Shown here in pieces: positions 39,917 to 50,922 of a stretch of 60,000 nt of DNA. The position numbers were made by a program, and so were the translations under genes. Position 1 is the first letter of the stretch, and each line of letters begins with the position of its first letter. Under the pieces are notes generated by a model. That model was not told the origin of the DNA and did no database searches. It saw nothing but the letters and a program-made list of their open reading frames with translations. Source of the DNA: Purshia tridentata (taxonomy: Eukaryota; Streptophyta; Magnoliopsida; Rosales; Rosaceae). Where the stretch lies: the NCBI GenBank assembly GCA_003254885.1, contig QANT01007006.1:1-60000 (forward strand), in the 5' to 3' direction.

Positions 39917-40492
39917 TATAATGGTAACGCTGGAGGCTGGAGCTGTTATTATTTACTAAAATACGAAGTTGAGTAAAATAATGTGGGTGTGGGTTTTAAT
40001 TCAGGCACATGAAAAAAATGTTTGATCCCAATTAAGTAAAAATAATATATATGCACACCAACAAGACAACGACTTCAGAGACACCACCAAAACGGGGAAG
40101 GGGATTGATTAAGAGAAGAGAGGAAGAAATGACACAGAATGAAAAGGAGGGGAGGAAGAAAGAGAAAGTGAATCTGAGAAAGGGTTTCAGATTTTTTGGC
40201 TCTCTTACGAAATAATTGATTATTATATGCTAAAAATAATTTAGCATAGAGCACAAATGTGTAGATTTGTGTCCACTCAAGAACATTAATATTAATTTAA
40301 TATTTTGGATATCACATCTGTCAGTCAACACCTGAATACTATTCAAAAAGCACAAATGAGGGACACAATTACATATGTTTAAAATTTAAAGAGCACATTT
40401 CTACTTATATTTGTGCCCAATGACAAAATCAGTACCACAAAACTATAATTGTGCCTTTTTATCCGTGCCTAATAAGGATTTTTCTGGTAGTG
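37840..40492. mobile_element. Non-autonomous CACTA (En/Spm) element, 2.65 kb
   Basis: The left end is CACTACTAGAAAAA and the right end, reversed, CACTACCAGAAAAA. The 3-bp duplication AGT flanks both sides (37837-37839 and 40493-40495). Both subterminal regions are crowded with GTGCCC, TTTGTGC and GCACAAAT motifs in both orientations, as in the protein-binding repeats of En/Spm. The interior has no transposase frame. The frames at 38637-38952 are chance. A purine-rich stretch (39239-39300) and a (TA)n run (39886-39914) are internal. Confidence 0.9.
39886..39914. repeat. (TA)n microsatellite inside the CACTA element
   Basis: About 14 uninterrupted TA units. Confidence 0.9.
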
Positions 40493-40517
40493 AGTATAAA
40501 TTAATTTATAGTACGGT

Positions 40518-41486
40518 TAGGGCTGAGTTCGGTATGGGTACCAAAACCCCAATACCGAATATCATCTGAATCCATCGAAATGAGGATTTTCTAAGCCGAT
40601 ATCATACCATGAAAGTCGATTACTAACCAAGACGGTATCGGTATGGTATCGTTGACTTCTATCGGTCTCAGAGATGGTTGTCGTGGGCGGCTGAGAATGC
40701 AGAAAGAGAGAGAGAGAGAGAGCCTGATGAGAGAGAGAGAGAAAGAGCTTGATGCAGAGAGAGAGTCTGATGTAGAGAGACATAGTGAGCCTAATGTAGA
40801 GATAGATATAGAAAGAAAGAGAGAGAGAGATAGGTAGATGCAGACAGAGAGAGAAAGAGAGAAAGAGAAAGGAGGAAGACGAAAAAGCAGTGTGAAGGTC
40901 CTGAAGGAGGAATGGCTTTACGGGTAAAGAAAATGATTAAAGAAAATGATTAAAGGAAATGGGTAATGATTGGTAATGGAAATAGGTAAATGAAATGAGT
41001 AAAGTTATTTTTTTTCAATTTTATAATTTTGTTTGGGCTGGGCTTTGTGGTCTATAATAACAATAAGGCTCAACAATAAAAATAAGCCCATAGGTTTTTT
41101 TTGTTTAGAAGAAGAGGAAGCTACAGCCCCCACAAACTAACATAAGCCACATCACCATCTTCTTCCTAGTAGCTGCGTGAAGCCATGGTTTTGAGTCTTT
41201 TGACAGGTGAAAATCTAGCAAAAATCCAGTAGTCCTTCTCCATGGTTTTGATAGGTAATTGCAAGATATTGTGAAACTATTGCTTAAGATAAATGCATAA
41301 CTATATATACGGTATTGGTATACCAGCAGTAATGGAATTCCCAAACTGTTTCCAAAACCGTTTTTGTCAGTATGGTACGGTATTTGTGCCGATACCGTAA
41401 TTGGCCATTTTTATACCATACCAATCGGTATTTTTCGGTACGGTCTTCGGTATTTTTCGGTAATGCGGTAGAAAAACCCACCCCTA
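40518..41486. mobile_element. Non-autonomous hAT element, about 0.97 kb
   Basis: The left end is TAGGGCTGAGTTCGGTA and the right end, reversed, TAGGGGTGGGTTTTTC. The flanking 8-bp sites are AGTACGGT (40510-40517) and AGTACGAT (41487-41494), seven of eight matching. Subterminal TCGGTA and GATACCG motifs occur at both ends. The middle is GA-rich low complexity. There is no transposase. The left end lies only 25 bp beyond the end of the CACTA element. Confidence 0.82.
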
Positions 41487-42033
41487 AGTACGATTGTAAA
41501 ATATATTTTTTTTATTATAGTGGCATGTGATGTAATATTTGTGATTATAATACCTTTTATTATATTACAATGTTTAATTATTCAACTAATATCTAATATA
41601 AAATACTATTAAATTTTAATATTTAAACTAAAAAATAATTGAAATTTAGTACCTAACTCAAAATGTTATTATTTCACGTACTAGTGTTAAGATATGGTTT
41701 GACGCTTTTGTTTTGAATTAGGCTTTTGTTGTGTTTCTCTAGCCCATATTTTTATAATATCAATGCATCAGATAGGCAGATGGGTTCATCAGAAAATGAG
41801 TATGGAAGTGAATTAGATATACAATTATGAAATATTGTTACATTCACTACAGAAAAATTTCTCATTACCAACCACTATATAGTGGTTGGTTACTATTTCT
41901 TATTACATTCAATAGTAATAATGCTATTGATAACGGATCACCCACGACTATCCAATTTTCATACGTTAGTAATATAAAGGTTAATAATGAGTATTACCAA
42001 CGGTGTTGTAGTCACTAAAATGAGTATTACCAA

Positions 42034-43193
42034 GGAATGTAATTTCGATTTCGAGGAAATTTTCGACGGAAATTTCGATAGAAATTTCGACTAAATTTCG
42101 ATTTCGTTAGGGTTTAGACAAAAACGACGGAAATTGTTATCAAACGATGGAAATTTTGAATGAAATTTTACCATATGCTTATTTAACATATAATCTACTA
42201 TCTTTATAAAAAAAATTGAAGGAATCAAACCATATTATAGGTTTCCTGTGATGTAAAGTGAATATAATGCGCGCTGGAGACAAATTCTGTTAAAAAAAAT
42301 ACTGCACTAATAAATAATTACATAAATAACACCTCAAATTTATTTATATTACAATATTAAATCATGAATTATATAATCTATACACTAAACCTTATATATT
42401 ATATAACTTATATTTTATATTTGTTAAGATATGGTATAAAATATTATGGTTTAAGCCCTTTAGGGTAATTTTATTATTTTTTATATAAAAATATATTAAG
42501 ATTTAAGGTTTAAAAACAATCAAGGGTTAAACCAAATTTCAAATGAAATTCTAAACTATTTTTTTCTTTCCAATTGGCCAAAGATCCCAAATCCCAATTA
42601 ACTCTAAACCCCTTTTTTTATATTTTCCCTTCCTTTTTTCCCCCAAGTCTTTCTCTCTTTTTTTCTCTCTTTTTCTTCCTTTCCTTTTTTTTTTTTCCTT
42701 TTTTCTCCTGTGCGTGCAGTGCACTGCCACTGCCTCTCTCTTCTTTTTTTCTTTTCCTTTCCAGTTTTCACTTTCACTTTGACTTTCTCACTATCCTTCC
42801 TTTTTGCTTTTTCCCGTGCATCTCTCTCAGCCCTCTCTCACTTTCCTTTTCTCTCCTTTTCTCTCTTGATCTCTTCTTAAATTTGCAGACTTGATCTCTT
42901 CTCTCTCCTCCCTCCCCACTTACCTTTCTCTTCTTCCTCATCTCATTTCTCTCGATCTCTCACCTCAGAACCCAGCCGAGCCAGCTGCTGCTCCTAGCCC
43001 CGCCGTCGCCCCTGCCGCCGGCCAGCCTCCTCTCTTCCTCCCTTCCCAGTCTTAGCCCTTACCAAAACCCACTCTTTCTCCCTTGTCTCCCAAAAGCCCA
43101 AAAGAAAAACCAAAAATTTCAAACCAATATTCGAAAATTTCATCTGGGCAGAGGGAGAAATTTCAGCGAAATTTCGGCGAAGTTTCCGAAATT
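42034..43193. repeat. Opposed AAATTTCG arrays flanking a pyrimidine-rich segment
   Basis: At 42038-42130 the motif GGAAATTTCGA recurs several times. At 43150-43193 the motif GCGAAATTTCGGCG and relatives recur. Between them lies a CT-rich stretch ending in CCGCCGTCGCCCCTGCCGCC, with coding-like GC bias but no convincing frame. It may be a captured promoter or 5' leader, or an older nested element. Boundaries are approximate. Confidence 0.5.
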
Positions 43194-43301
43194 TTTACAA
43201 AAAAAAGGTGAAAGTGTGATTTCATTTTGACTCCCTAAAAAAATGATAATTTTGGCGAAGTATTACCAATGCTTAAGAATTGATAATAATTTTTTCTCTA
43301 A

Positions 43302-43746
43302 GGGCCCGTTTGGTTTCCGGAATTGATTTCCTAGGAAATCAATTCCTATGCCTTTTCCAGGTTAAGGGAATGTAATTCGGTAATGTTAGGAAAGTAAACC
43401 AATAATTTCCTTTTTATTTCTATTCCCTTGTTTGGTTTGTGTAGGAAAAGGAAATAAAATTGATCTAATTTTTCAATTATACCCTTATTTATTAAACACA
43501 AGCAATATTTATTTTAATTTATTTTAAAAATTTTAGGGTTAATTTAGTAAATAAAAAAAGCAATAAATGCTTTCTCAAGAGGAGGGAAACCAAAACCCAA
43601 GCTCCAGCAAGGGTTTCATTTTCCTCCAATAAGGGAAATCATTTCCCTTGGGCTAGGAAATAATTTCCCTTCCATGTACTTACCAAACAATGGAATGGAA
43701 TTGATTTCCCATTCCTAGGCCTCCAAAACTTGAACCAAACGGGCCC
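43302..43746. mobile_element. Tourist-like MITE nested in the CACTA element
   Basis: The ends are GGGCCCGTTTGGTTTC and GAACCAAACGGGCCC, a nearly perfect inverted repeat. They are flanked by the 3-bp duplication TAA at 43299-43301 and 43747-43749. These are hallmarks of PIF/Harbinger-derived MITEs. The internal sequence has GGAATTGATTTCC-type palindromic motifs near both ends and no coding capacity. Confidence 0.9.
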
Positions 43747-44141
43747 TAAGGGTGTAGTCAGACTTTGTAATTTTTTGCTAGTAGCTAGTGGAAGATTTTT
43801 TTTGTAGTGATTATTATCGAGAACCAAGTGAGACATAAATTTGAGATTCTTAGAAGGTTTTTCATATTATATAGTTTTAAATAGTTGAAGAATTACTAAT
43901 TGGTGCGAGTTTAATCAAATTAATTCTTAGTTTAATAAAAAATTTCTCTGTTGGAAGAGGTTCGAAGTTGAAATCACCTCTCAAATCAAAAGAAAATTCT
44001 CAAATAGTTCAAGAATTAACCTAAGAGAATTTTCAGTATAAGAATTAAAAGTTGAATACCATATTGGCATATTCTATTTGATAAAAGGAAACAAAAAAAC
44101 AAACCATATTCTCAATCACCAATAATCGAAATGTAACCGCA

Positions 44142-44963
44142 TTAGTTATTGGATGCTTGTAGCTTCTGCTTCTTTGCTCTTCTTAACTTCTCCTGCTTCT
44201 CTTCTTGCAAATTCCTTAGCCGCTCTATTTCATCCTCTTTCCTAGCAATTTTTGCACTGTTCCTCTCTTCTCTCATAATGTCATCAAAGGTGGACACCAT
44301 TGCAGCACCATCATCATCCAAATTCTCTTCCACATGATGGCGTTTGATCTCATTCTTTAATAAACTTTTCTGTTTTGGCTGCACTACTTTTGTGCTATTA
44401 GGCTGTTGAAGACTTTGCTTTGCTTGCTTCATGTTTTGGTTTCTTGATGAAGATTGCGGCTTGGCCAGGGAGGCTTTGCACTTCTCAAGGTTCTGGTGCT
44501 TCAAAGAAGCCTGCTTTGGCATCAAATGTCGACCCTTCTGCTCATTATGTCTCTTTTTCTCTTCCAAATGTGGTTTTTTTACACACTTGGAATTCTTCAT
44601 AGAATCTTTATTATCAAGAAAGGAGTAATCCCGGGACTCCTTGAGTTTTTTACACTTTGATTTCTGCTCTGTTGGACAAGACCTTGTTGTGGATGTGTTC
44701 TTTAGCTTCTGTTTATCTTTATTAATCTTTACCTCCTCCATTAAGCCTCTGCTTCCTTTAATGACTAGTCTTTCAGCAATGGAATGTTGGGAGGGGCCAA
44801 AGAAGGATCCGAAGTTGTCACAAGGCAGTTTCTTATCCTCAACAGAGCAGTGATCATGAGCATAGCCTGAATTCATCAGACGCTTGTTTCGAATGCGTTG
44901 CTTAAGTTGTTCCCTTAGTCGAAGAAAGTCCAATTCCGCCTTAGTAAGAAGAAAATCTGCCAT
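44142..44963 (-). CDS. Short SPT2-like chromatin protein
   Basis: This is an intronless frame of 273 residues, ATG at 44963. The N-terminus ELDFLRLREQLKQRIRNK and the block LPCDNFGSFFGPSQ (47-59), followed by IAERLVIKGSRGLMEE, match the conserved N-terminal part of plant SPT2 homologs. A Lys/Gln-rich low-complexity middle follows. The C-terminus has FDDIMREERNSAKIARKEDE (226-245), the signature of the SPT2 domain, which binds histones H3/H4 in yeast and animals. The usual MMRRMF-containing segment just before it is not seen, and the protein is shorter than the usual plant SPT2. It may be a short paralogue or a retrocopy. The upstream TA run at about 45078-45101 could act as its TATA region. 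Function in nucleosome handling is inferred. Confidence 0.75.
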   Translation of the reverse strand: MADFLLTKAELDFLRLREQLKQRIRNKRLMNSGYAHDHCSVEDKKLPCDNFGSFFGPSQHSIAERLVIKGSRGLMEEVKINKDKQKLKNTSTTRSCPTEQKSKCKKLKESRDYSFLDNKDSMKNSKCVKKPHLEEKKRHNEQKGRHLMPKQASLKHQNLEKCKASLAKPQSSSRNQNMKQAKQSLQQPNSTKVVQPKQKSLLKNEIKRHHVEENLDDDGAAMVSTFDDIMREERNSAKIARKEDEIERLRNLQEEKQEKLRRAKKQKLQASNN

Positions 44964-45077
44964 CGTAGTTTGTAGCTTGTTTTGAAAGAAGTATTTGATT
45001 CACACAGTGATGAAAGGCAGGAGGGGGTTTGTTGTGTATTGTGGAAAACTAGAATGCAATGAAAGCTCAAAGCCTCC

Positions 45078-45101
45078 TCTATATATATATATATATATAC
45101 A
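45078..45101. repeat. (TA)n microsatellite upstream of the SPT2-like gene
   Basis: A TA run 115-138 nt upstream of the ATG at 44963. Its position suits a TATA region, and GAGGC-rich sequence follows it on the gene strand. The regulatory role is inferred. Confidence 0.7.
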
Positions 45102-45137
45102 GAAGGTCTCAGGTGGTATTTTAGTGATGACTTATCT

Positions 45138-45268
45138 TATTTCCTAATGGTGGTAGGAGACCTTTTTAGTAACTATTTCCCAATACGGGTAGGAGACGGG
45201 TTAGCTTATTTCCTAATGTCTGCAGGAGATGGTCTAACTTATTTCCTAAGGTCGGCAGGAATTGAATC
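45138..45268. repeat. Four degenerate direct repeats of about 33 bp
   Basis: Four units share TATTTCCTAATG-like starts and a GGTAGGAGA or GCAGGAGA core, spaced about 31-36 bp apart. They lie just upstream of the SPT2-like promoter. A plus-strand frame passes through them but is not a recognised gene. Confidence 0.7.
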
Positions 45269-45479
45269 TAAAAATGGAGAATATTCAGCAATAATACTCA
45301 ATTTAAGGTTAAATTTAACACAATGCATTAGGTCAGAAATAAAAATACTTCATATTGAGACATGGCTATACTATTTATCAGAAAACCAAGTTTTGGCAAC
45401 TCTCATATTTTCTTTCTCACAGTACTTGATGTACATACAGAACTCCAAAATTTCAATTTCCAAATTACTCAACTAAAAC

Positions 45480-47330
45480 ATGTAAAATTACAAGGGATTG
45501 AAGCTTGAGATGAGAGGAATAAAACCCATTAAGCAATTTGATGATTGGAGGTCAGAATTGGCCGGAATTTGAAGAAATTCGGTGAGAGGGGCGCGGCTTG
45601 AAGCTTCAATTTCGCCGTGTGAGGTGGCTGAGTTGTGTTGTCGTCGTCTTGGGGAGTCAGCCAGTGGCCTTGGATTAGTCGGCGAAGTGAAATCCAATGG
45701 TGGTAGGGGGTGCTGTGTGGGAGTCACGAAAGAGAGAGAGAGACTGCCAGCATGGGAAAAAAAAGAAAGAGAAAAGAGAGAGTGGGTGAGTCATGCAAGT
45801 TGGCTGGGAAAAGAAAAAAATTGAAGTGAGGGAGAGAGAGAGTGGGTGAGTCATAGTAAGAGAGAAAGAGGATAAAGTGTGAGGTTGGGGTGAATATGTG
45901 ACTTTTGGGGTTTAGTTTAGAATTTGGTGTTTTTGGGTCTGTGGTTTTTATTAATATTACAAATGTTTTATAATTTATTTAAAACATAATATTATAATAA
46001 CATATAATTTAAAAAATATATGTTATTTAATTTATATAATACATTTTTATATGAAAACTAATTAATATACCCAAACTCTAATATTATACCATACCATATA
46101 TATGTGATACATACAATATATGTTTCATACCCTAAACTAAACTCTATTGTGTGTTTTAAGTTTTAACAAAAAAAAATTATTAGCTTCAATTGAAATAAGG
46201 TATAAGAATATATCATTTAACTTTTTTATATAATAAATATATGGTTTAATTGAAATAGTTATAAAATATATCTTATTATCTAAAATGTAGCTAAAGTAAT
46301 ATTAATTTTATTATTTAAAATGTTTTTTTTTTTGGCCAGGAATTATTTAAAATGTAAATGTTTATAAACCCCCAATTTAGAGCTGGATTCTCCCTAAACC
46401 TCCACCCTAAATTAACATCTCCCAAAACCCCCTATTATAAACTTAAAATCTTCCAAAACCCCCTAGTCAACTATATCAAACTAGTTTTGACTCTTTTTTT
46501 TTTCAATATCCCAAATATACCCATTATTACCAACTAGTGGTTATTAAAAATTGAAATCAGTTATATCTCTCCCTCTCTCCCTCTCTCTCCCTCTCTCTCT
46601 CTCACTCTCATCATAAGCTTCTTTGAAGGTCTCCCTTCATACACCACTGTCGCATAAGCGTCTCCTGGATCGAAGCTTCTGTTTCTATGAGAATCCCGCC
46701 CAGATGAAAGATCATACGCTGCCCTCGATAAGCTTCATGAAAATCTGGATATGCATGCCATAGAAGCCACTTAGTAAAGAGGGAAGCCATTGAACAGAAG
46801 GCGTGGTCATTAATGAGCAGGAAATAGGCTTTTGTGACAAGGCATGGTATTGCATGGAATGCGGATCGATAGTCGACAAGTCCAACCTCCTTCTACGACC
46901 AACAAGACTTTGTAGATTGAAACAATGGAAAAATAGAACTGCACGAGCTTTTCAGCCCGATCCACTCCCTCCATCATCATCCTCCTCCGTAAGAGAAAAG
47001 GACCATGGCCGCCATGCCCCCTGTCCATTATAGCTATCAAGGTGAACTTGCCCTTCTTTCTTCCCTGTGAGCCTCTGCGTAGCAGGCCTCGACACACCTC
47101 TGCAACATATGGCCTCTTCGCCATGGCGGGTATATGCTAGGGTTTGAGTTTTGTTGATTTTAGTAATTCAGTTTCACTAAAAACTACTAAAAACTGTATT
47201 TTTCAGTGAAATTGTTTTCAGTTTCAAGTGAAACTGAATTTAGGTTATTTAGTGAAGATGTAATTGTTTTTTTTAATGACAGTGTAATTGTTTGTTTATT
47301 GAATGTGTATTTCCTGTTCGGTCTTTCAAT
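45480..47330. other. Repeat-rich nuclear DNA before the mitochondrial-type block
   Basis: The stretch includes a GC-richer patch with GA tracts (45560-45860), the second copy of the dispersed AT-rich repeat, a pyrimidine-rich tract (46560-46615) and another GC-richer patch (46640-47130). The small frames at 45488-45824 and 46803-47124 overlap on both strands and match no family I know. They may be decayed gene or transposon pieces. Confidence 0.45.
45921..46321. repeat. AT-rich dispersed repeat, copy 2
   Basis: Same orientation and nearly the same sequence as 37109-37508, from AATTTGGTGTTTTTGGG to TTAATTTTATTAT. The flanks of the two copies differ on both sides. Confidence 0.85.
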
Positions 47331-47339
47331 AAGTAGTCA

Positions 47340-50300
47340 GCAGCGGGCTAAGAAGCCTCGTAGTCAGACTTCACATTGATTGAAGCAGCTGTTGGAGAGA
47401 AGGTCGAACGCTAATTCCTGACTGAAGGGCTGAGAATGAACACAAGACTTTGAAGACCAGACTCAGGAAAGCGGACGGGAACAACAACGACGTAGTGACG
47501 TTGACTAAATACGAGATTTCGCTTAAAGTACATAAGCGGGCCAACGGACGGCAATGAATAGTCAGACTTGCCAACCGGGGCTTCCTTCACAGGCCAACAA
47601 GCAATACCGGGCCAAAGAGAGAAAGCCGAAAGAATCTTTCTCAGAGGGGCGGCGAAGGAATACACGAAGGCAGGTTTCAGAGCTCGATAAAGCAGACGAA
47701 GACTTCCAACGCATATAGGTAACTAAGCGCCTGTTATCCCGGAAAGTATAATCGCAAGCCAACGGGCGGCAACGGTAAGTATGGCAAGCTAACTGCTGGG
47801 AGAACGGTTAGTGTACCAACAACTGAGGAAGGCAGTCCTGGTGGCATAAAAGATAGGTAATCTAATGAATGCTCGGATGCTATGCCGCTTGATTAAGGTT
47901 AGTAAGTTAAACGACTATTGTATGAGGATTTGATCACAGTCCCTGTGTAAACGCAATCTCATTCTCAACTTCCGGGGCTTAAACCTTCTCATAACTACAG
48001 TATTTACCCAATCTTTAAAGCGAAACCATCAAAGTTCCATCTGCTCACGATACATAGAGCCGACCGACGGCTGGCTTCCAATCGGGTTAGGAAGTTAGAA
48101 GTCAGAAGTCAACAAAAAAAAAATAAAAAGAAAAAAAAACTCGATCTCAGTGTCCACCTGAGTGTCAACACTTCTTAGTTTAAGGCGGGACTCCTCTTTT
48201 TGAAGCGGAGATTCCACATGCAATGTCGGTGACCTGGAGAATAGGCTTAGGCACTGGGTAGACATGAGATCAGACTAGCCAGCAAAGATACCATCCGAAG
48301 GCCACGACGACAGACACGCTTTAGATAGAAGGTCGTCAGCTAGACCCAGTATGGCTTCGGAGGTACACTAGAAGGCAAGTAGCAAGAGCCCCGAGAAAGC
48401 GAGAATTTCCGAGGACTAACGGTAACTAAGCGCAGTATAACACGGAACAACGTATGAGCGTAAGCTATAGGAGGGCAGCAAAGGCAAGTCAGCGGCTGAA
48501 AAGGTCAACCAATAGACCAAGCGCCAGAGTGAGGGACAGCTAGCCAGATAACACGAAAGGAAGAAAAAAAGCTCTGTTCCAAATGATCGGGAGCGAATGC
48601 CGAGTAGAGTTGATAAAGTTGAGTGATCATTGCTTGGAGACCCGATGGATGGGAGTCTCCCCCATAGGAGCGAACTCATTCCCACATTCGTTAGCCGCAA
48701 AGCTAGAAACGGCAGCGACTTCCCGGTTGGTCACTTACTTTTGAAGGTATCTCTGGTGATCTTTTACCCCGCTGACCGCGTACATCAATGTCTCCCCACT
48801 AATTAGGCGGACGACAGGACTAGTGTCGCACAACGCCAATACCCTACAGAATGCATAGAAAAATAGACTATATGTACCGATGAAAGTCACAAAGGTCATA
48901 AGCCTTACGAAAAAGGGGCAAAGCAAGGGTTGTTGGCAATGCGACATCAGTTGGCATATAACAAAGGAAAGGACCTGTGAAAGCCAATGACGGAGCTTAC
49001 CAGTAAGATATATCTATATATACCTACCTAATTTCGCTTCTTCTTGAAGCCTATTTCGAGACCATTCGACTCTAAGGAGTTAGATGAGAGAAGACAATCA
49101 CAATCTCGCTCAACAGAATGCGAGTATCCAGAACCTGAAAAGGCCACACTGGTAGTTGTAGAGCTCAGGATGTCAGCTGGGACTTTCCCTTCCTGTCCAA
49201 AAACAGCGAGAATCAAGCCACGAATGAGGTCAAAGCTGCTGAATGAATGAATGAGACAGCTTGATAAAACCAATGCATCAGGGCTAGGCTGACGATGTCT
49301 GTCTGGCGTACCTAATCTTTGTATAGGGCGCGTGCTACTCATGACAAATGCATAAAGTTATCCTCTCGTAATAAGCCATACCTATCCAACTAATAACAAG
49401 AACCTTAACATAAGTAAGTACGCTTTGATGATCAGCCTATTAATTAAGCGAGGCCTTTCGAAGTGCTGTCAGCTCAGGATGCCTAGAGCCGCACAACGAG
49501 TGGTTTCCACCCGCGCAAGGAGGTTGTTGGCAGATAGGAAAGGCCAAGATCCGAACTTGACGTCCCAAGGAGTCTCTGTTCATCTTCGTTCAAGGCAGGA
49601 CGCATTTGACCGAGTGGAGACAGCTGTGGAAGCAGCAATCCCTTGCCTCCTGGAGGAGAGAAGCTTTAAGTAAGTAGGGCCCGCGGGAGTAGCAAACTAG
49701 TCCCATCTTCTCTTTCTCTCAACTCAATAGTATAGATGCATCAGTCGACTCTGTGGATTCTGTTTATTCCGAATATCGATCCTTTCGTCAAATCATGTCT
49801 ACACGGGAATAAAGCTTTTCAAAGCACCCGCAGATTGAACAACTGAATATCCGGAGCTTTTCAAGATTCAGATGTTATATCGGATTTTTCTCTGGGTTCC
49901 AAACCTCCAGTGTATACTTTTTTTTCGCTTCTAGCTCCTTCCTTCCGGCGGTCATCACCTCCGGATTGGACGCAAACAAGCGCACCAGCTATATATAATA
50001 ATTCCCCCTAAATGATCATAGGCCGGCCAGTTCAAAGCTCTAAGAGGGATAAAAACCTCCATATCTTACCACCGCTTTACTCTTTGAGTTGGTAGCCAAA
50101 GAGATATTCTAAATAAGAAAGGGAGGGGGATCCACAACGAAGGAAGGGGTACTACAAATGCTTGCTTCAATCGGTTTCTTTATCTTGTGGTCGACTGCAA
50201 TTGAAAGATTCGTTCCTGTTCTAGGATTGGGCGGTGTCCGTCCACTAATGTAAAGATTGGGCGTGGGAGAGGTGAATTCGACGAAAGAAACTTTCCGGAC

Positions 50301-50577
50301 GATCATCTTCTGAGCTCTGATCTACGACCACCCTCACACTGCTATCGATCCGGCGGACAGATGCCAGTTCTGCTGATCCAAGCTTCTTCTTCCGGACCAG
50401 AACAACACAGAATGAATCTTTATCTGGGAAGGCATGATTGGGAGCTAGCTCCCAATCCGATAAATCGAATATCTCCGGGCCTCAGTTAGAAGGTTATCTG
50501 CCCCGCCTTGCGTTTCGGTCTTGCGCATTCAAGCGTTGAATAAGGCCTAAGAAGGGCTTTCCCGAGGCTGGGCGTAG
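47340..50577. other. Mitochondrial-type spacer without recognised genes
   Basis: Short frames on both strands (47411-47665, 48416-48700, 48735-48947, 49028-49342, 49425-49673, 50109-50306) overlap one another and show no family match. They look like the chance frames normal in plant mitochondrial spacer DNA. An A-rich island lies at 48113-48138. Confidence 0.5.
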
Positions 50578-50820
50578 ATGTATCTATTCGGGGTCGAAAC
50601 CCTCATTATTGATCATCTTGGGAAGGATCGAGTGGAATTTACGGAACCATGGACCATTACCATCGCTCCTGGGGGTCTTGTTACCATCACCGATCAGTTC
50701 GGACGGGCATGGCGCACGAAGCCCTCAGAGAAACCATTCCCTTATCCGTCGCGAAATCAATCTGTTGTGTTATCATCCCCGGTGGAATCTCGAATCGTAG
50801 GAACCGAGCTCATTCACTGA
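50578..50820 (+). CDS. Unrecognised ORF of 80 residues in mitochondrial-type DNA
   Basis: The frame reads like a real protein segment (VETLIIDHLGKDRVEF, WTITIAPGGLVTITDQFGRA) with even residue use and beta-strand-like spacing, then becomes Pro/Ser-rich. I do not recognise the family. A second frame of similar quality (50923-51219) is in the same register downstream but separated by stops. It could be an exon or fragment of a longer gene, or chance. No mitochondrial core gene known to me matches. Confidence 0.25.
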   Translation: MYLFGVETLIIDHLGKDRVEFTEPWTITIAPGGLVTITDQFGRAWRTKPSEKPFPYPSRNQSVVLSSPVESRIVGTELIH

Positions 50821-50922
50821 AAGCGGATGAATTCGCGGGACCAACCAGACAAAGAGGAGGGAGGAGCGTTCTCCCGGCGGAAAAGCGCGTTATCGTCTTG
50901 ACCACAAATCCCCACCGACGCG

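Larger units (their letters stand above)
41845..43809. mobile_element. Second non-autonomous CACTA element with nested MITE
   Basis: The left end is CACTACAGAAAAAT and the right end, reversed, CACTACAAAAAAAAT. The 3-bp duplication ATT flanks both sides (41842-41844 and 43810-43812). A TATTACCAA motif recurs in the subterminal regions (near 41992, 42025 and 43261), and the palindrome CCAACCACTATATAGTGG lies near the left end. The interior holds AAATTTCG arrays, a long pyrimidine-rich GC-patched stretch (42560-43080) that looks foreign to the element, and a nested Tourist-like MITE. There is no transposase frame. Confidence 0.82.

Noticed and set aside
42574..42894. Open frame of 106 residues in the pyrimidine-rich stretch.
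   Set aside because: It is almost only Phe, Leu, Ser and Pro from CT-rich DNA, with no domain pattern.
42024..43269. Ten-base duplication GTATTACCAA at both sides of the AAATTTCG/pyrimidine-rich segment, suggesting a Mutator insertion at 42034-43259.
   Set aside because: The same word also occurs a third time at about 41991-42000, so it is a subterminal repeat of the CACTA element. The supposed ends share no inverted repeat.
45488..45824. Overlapping frames of about 80 residues on both strands.
   Set aside because: They are GA/CT-rich with no domain pattern. They may be part of a repeat but are not supported as genes.
46803..47124. Overlapping frames of 76 and 104 residues near the mitochondrial junction.
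   Set aside because: Neither strand shows a known family, and upstream sequence is full of stops. Left as undefined.
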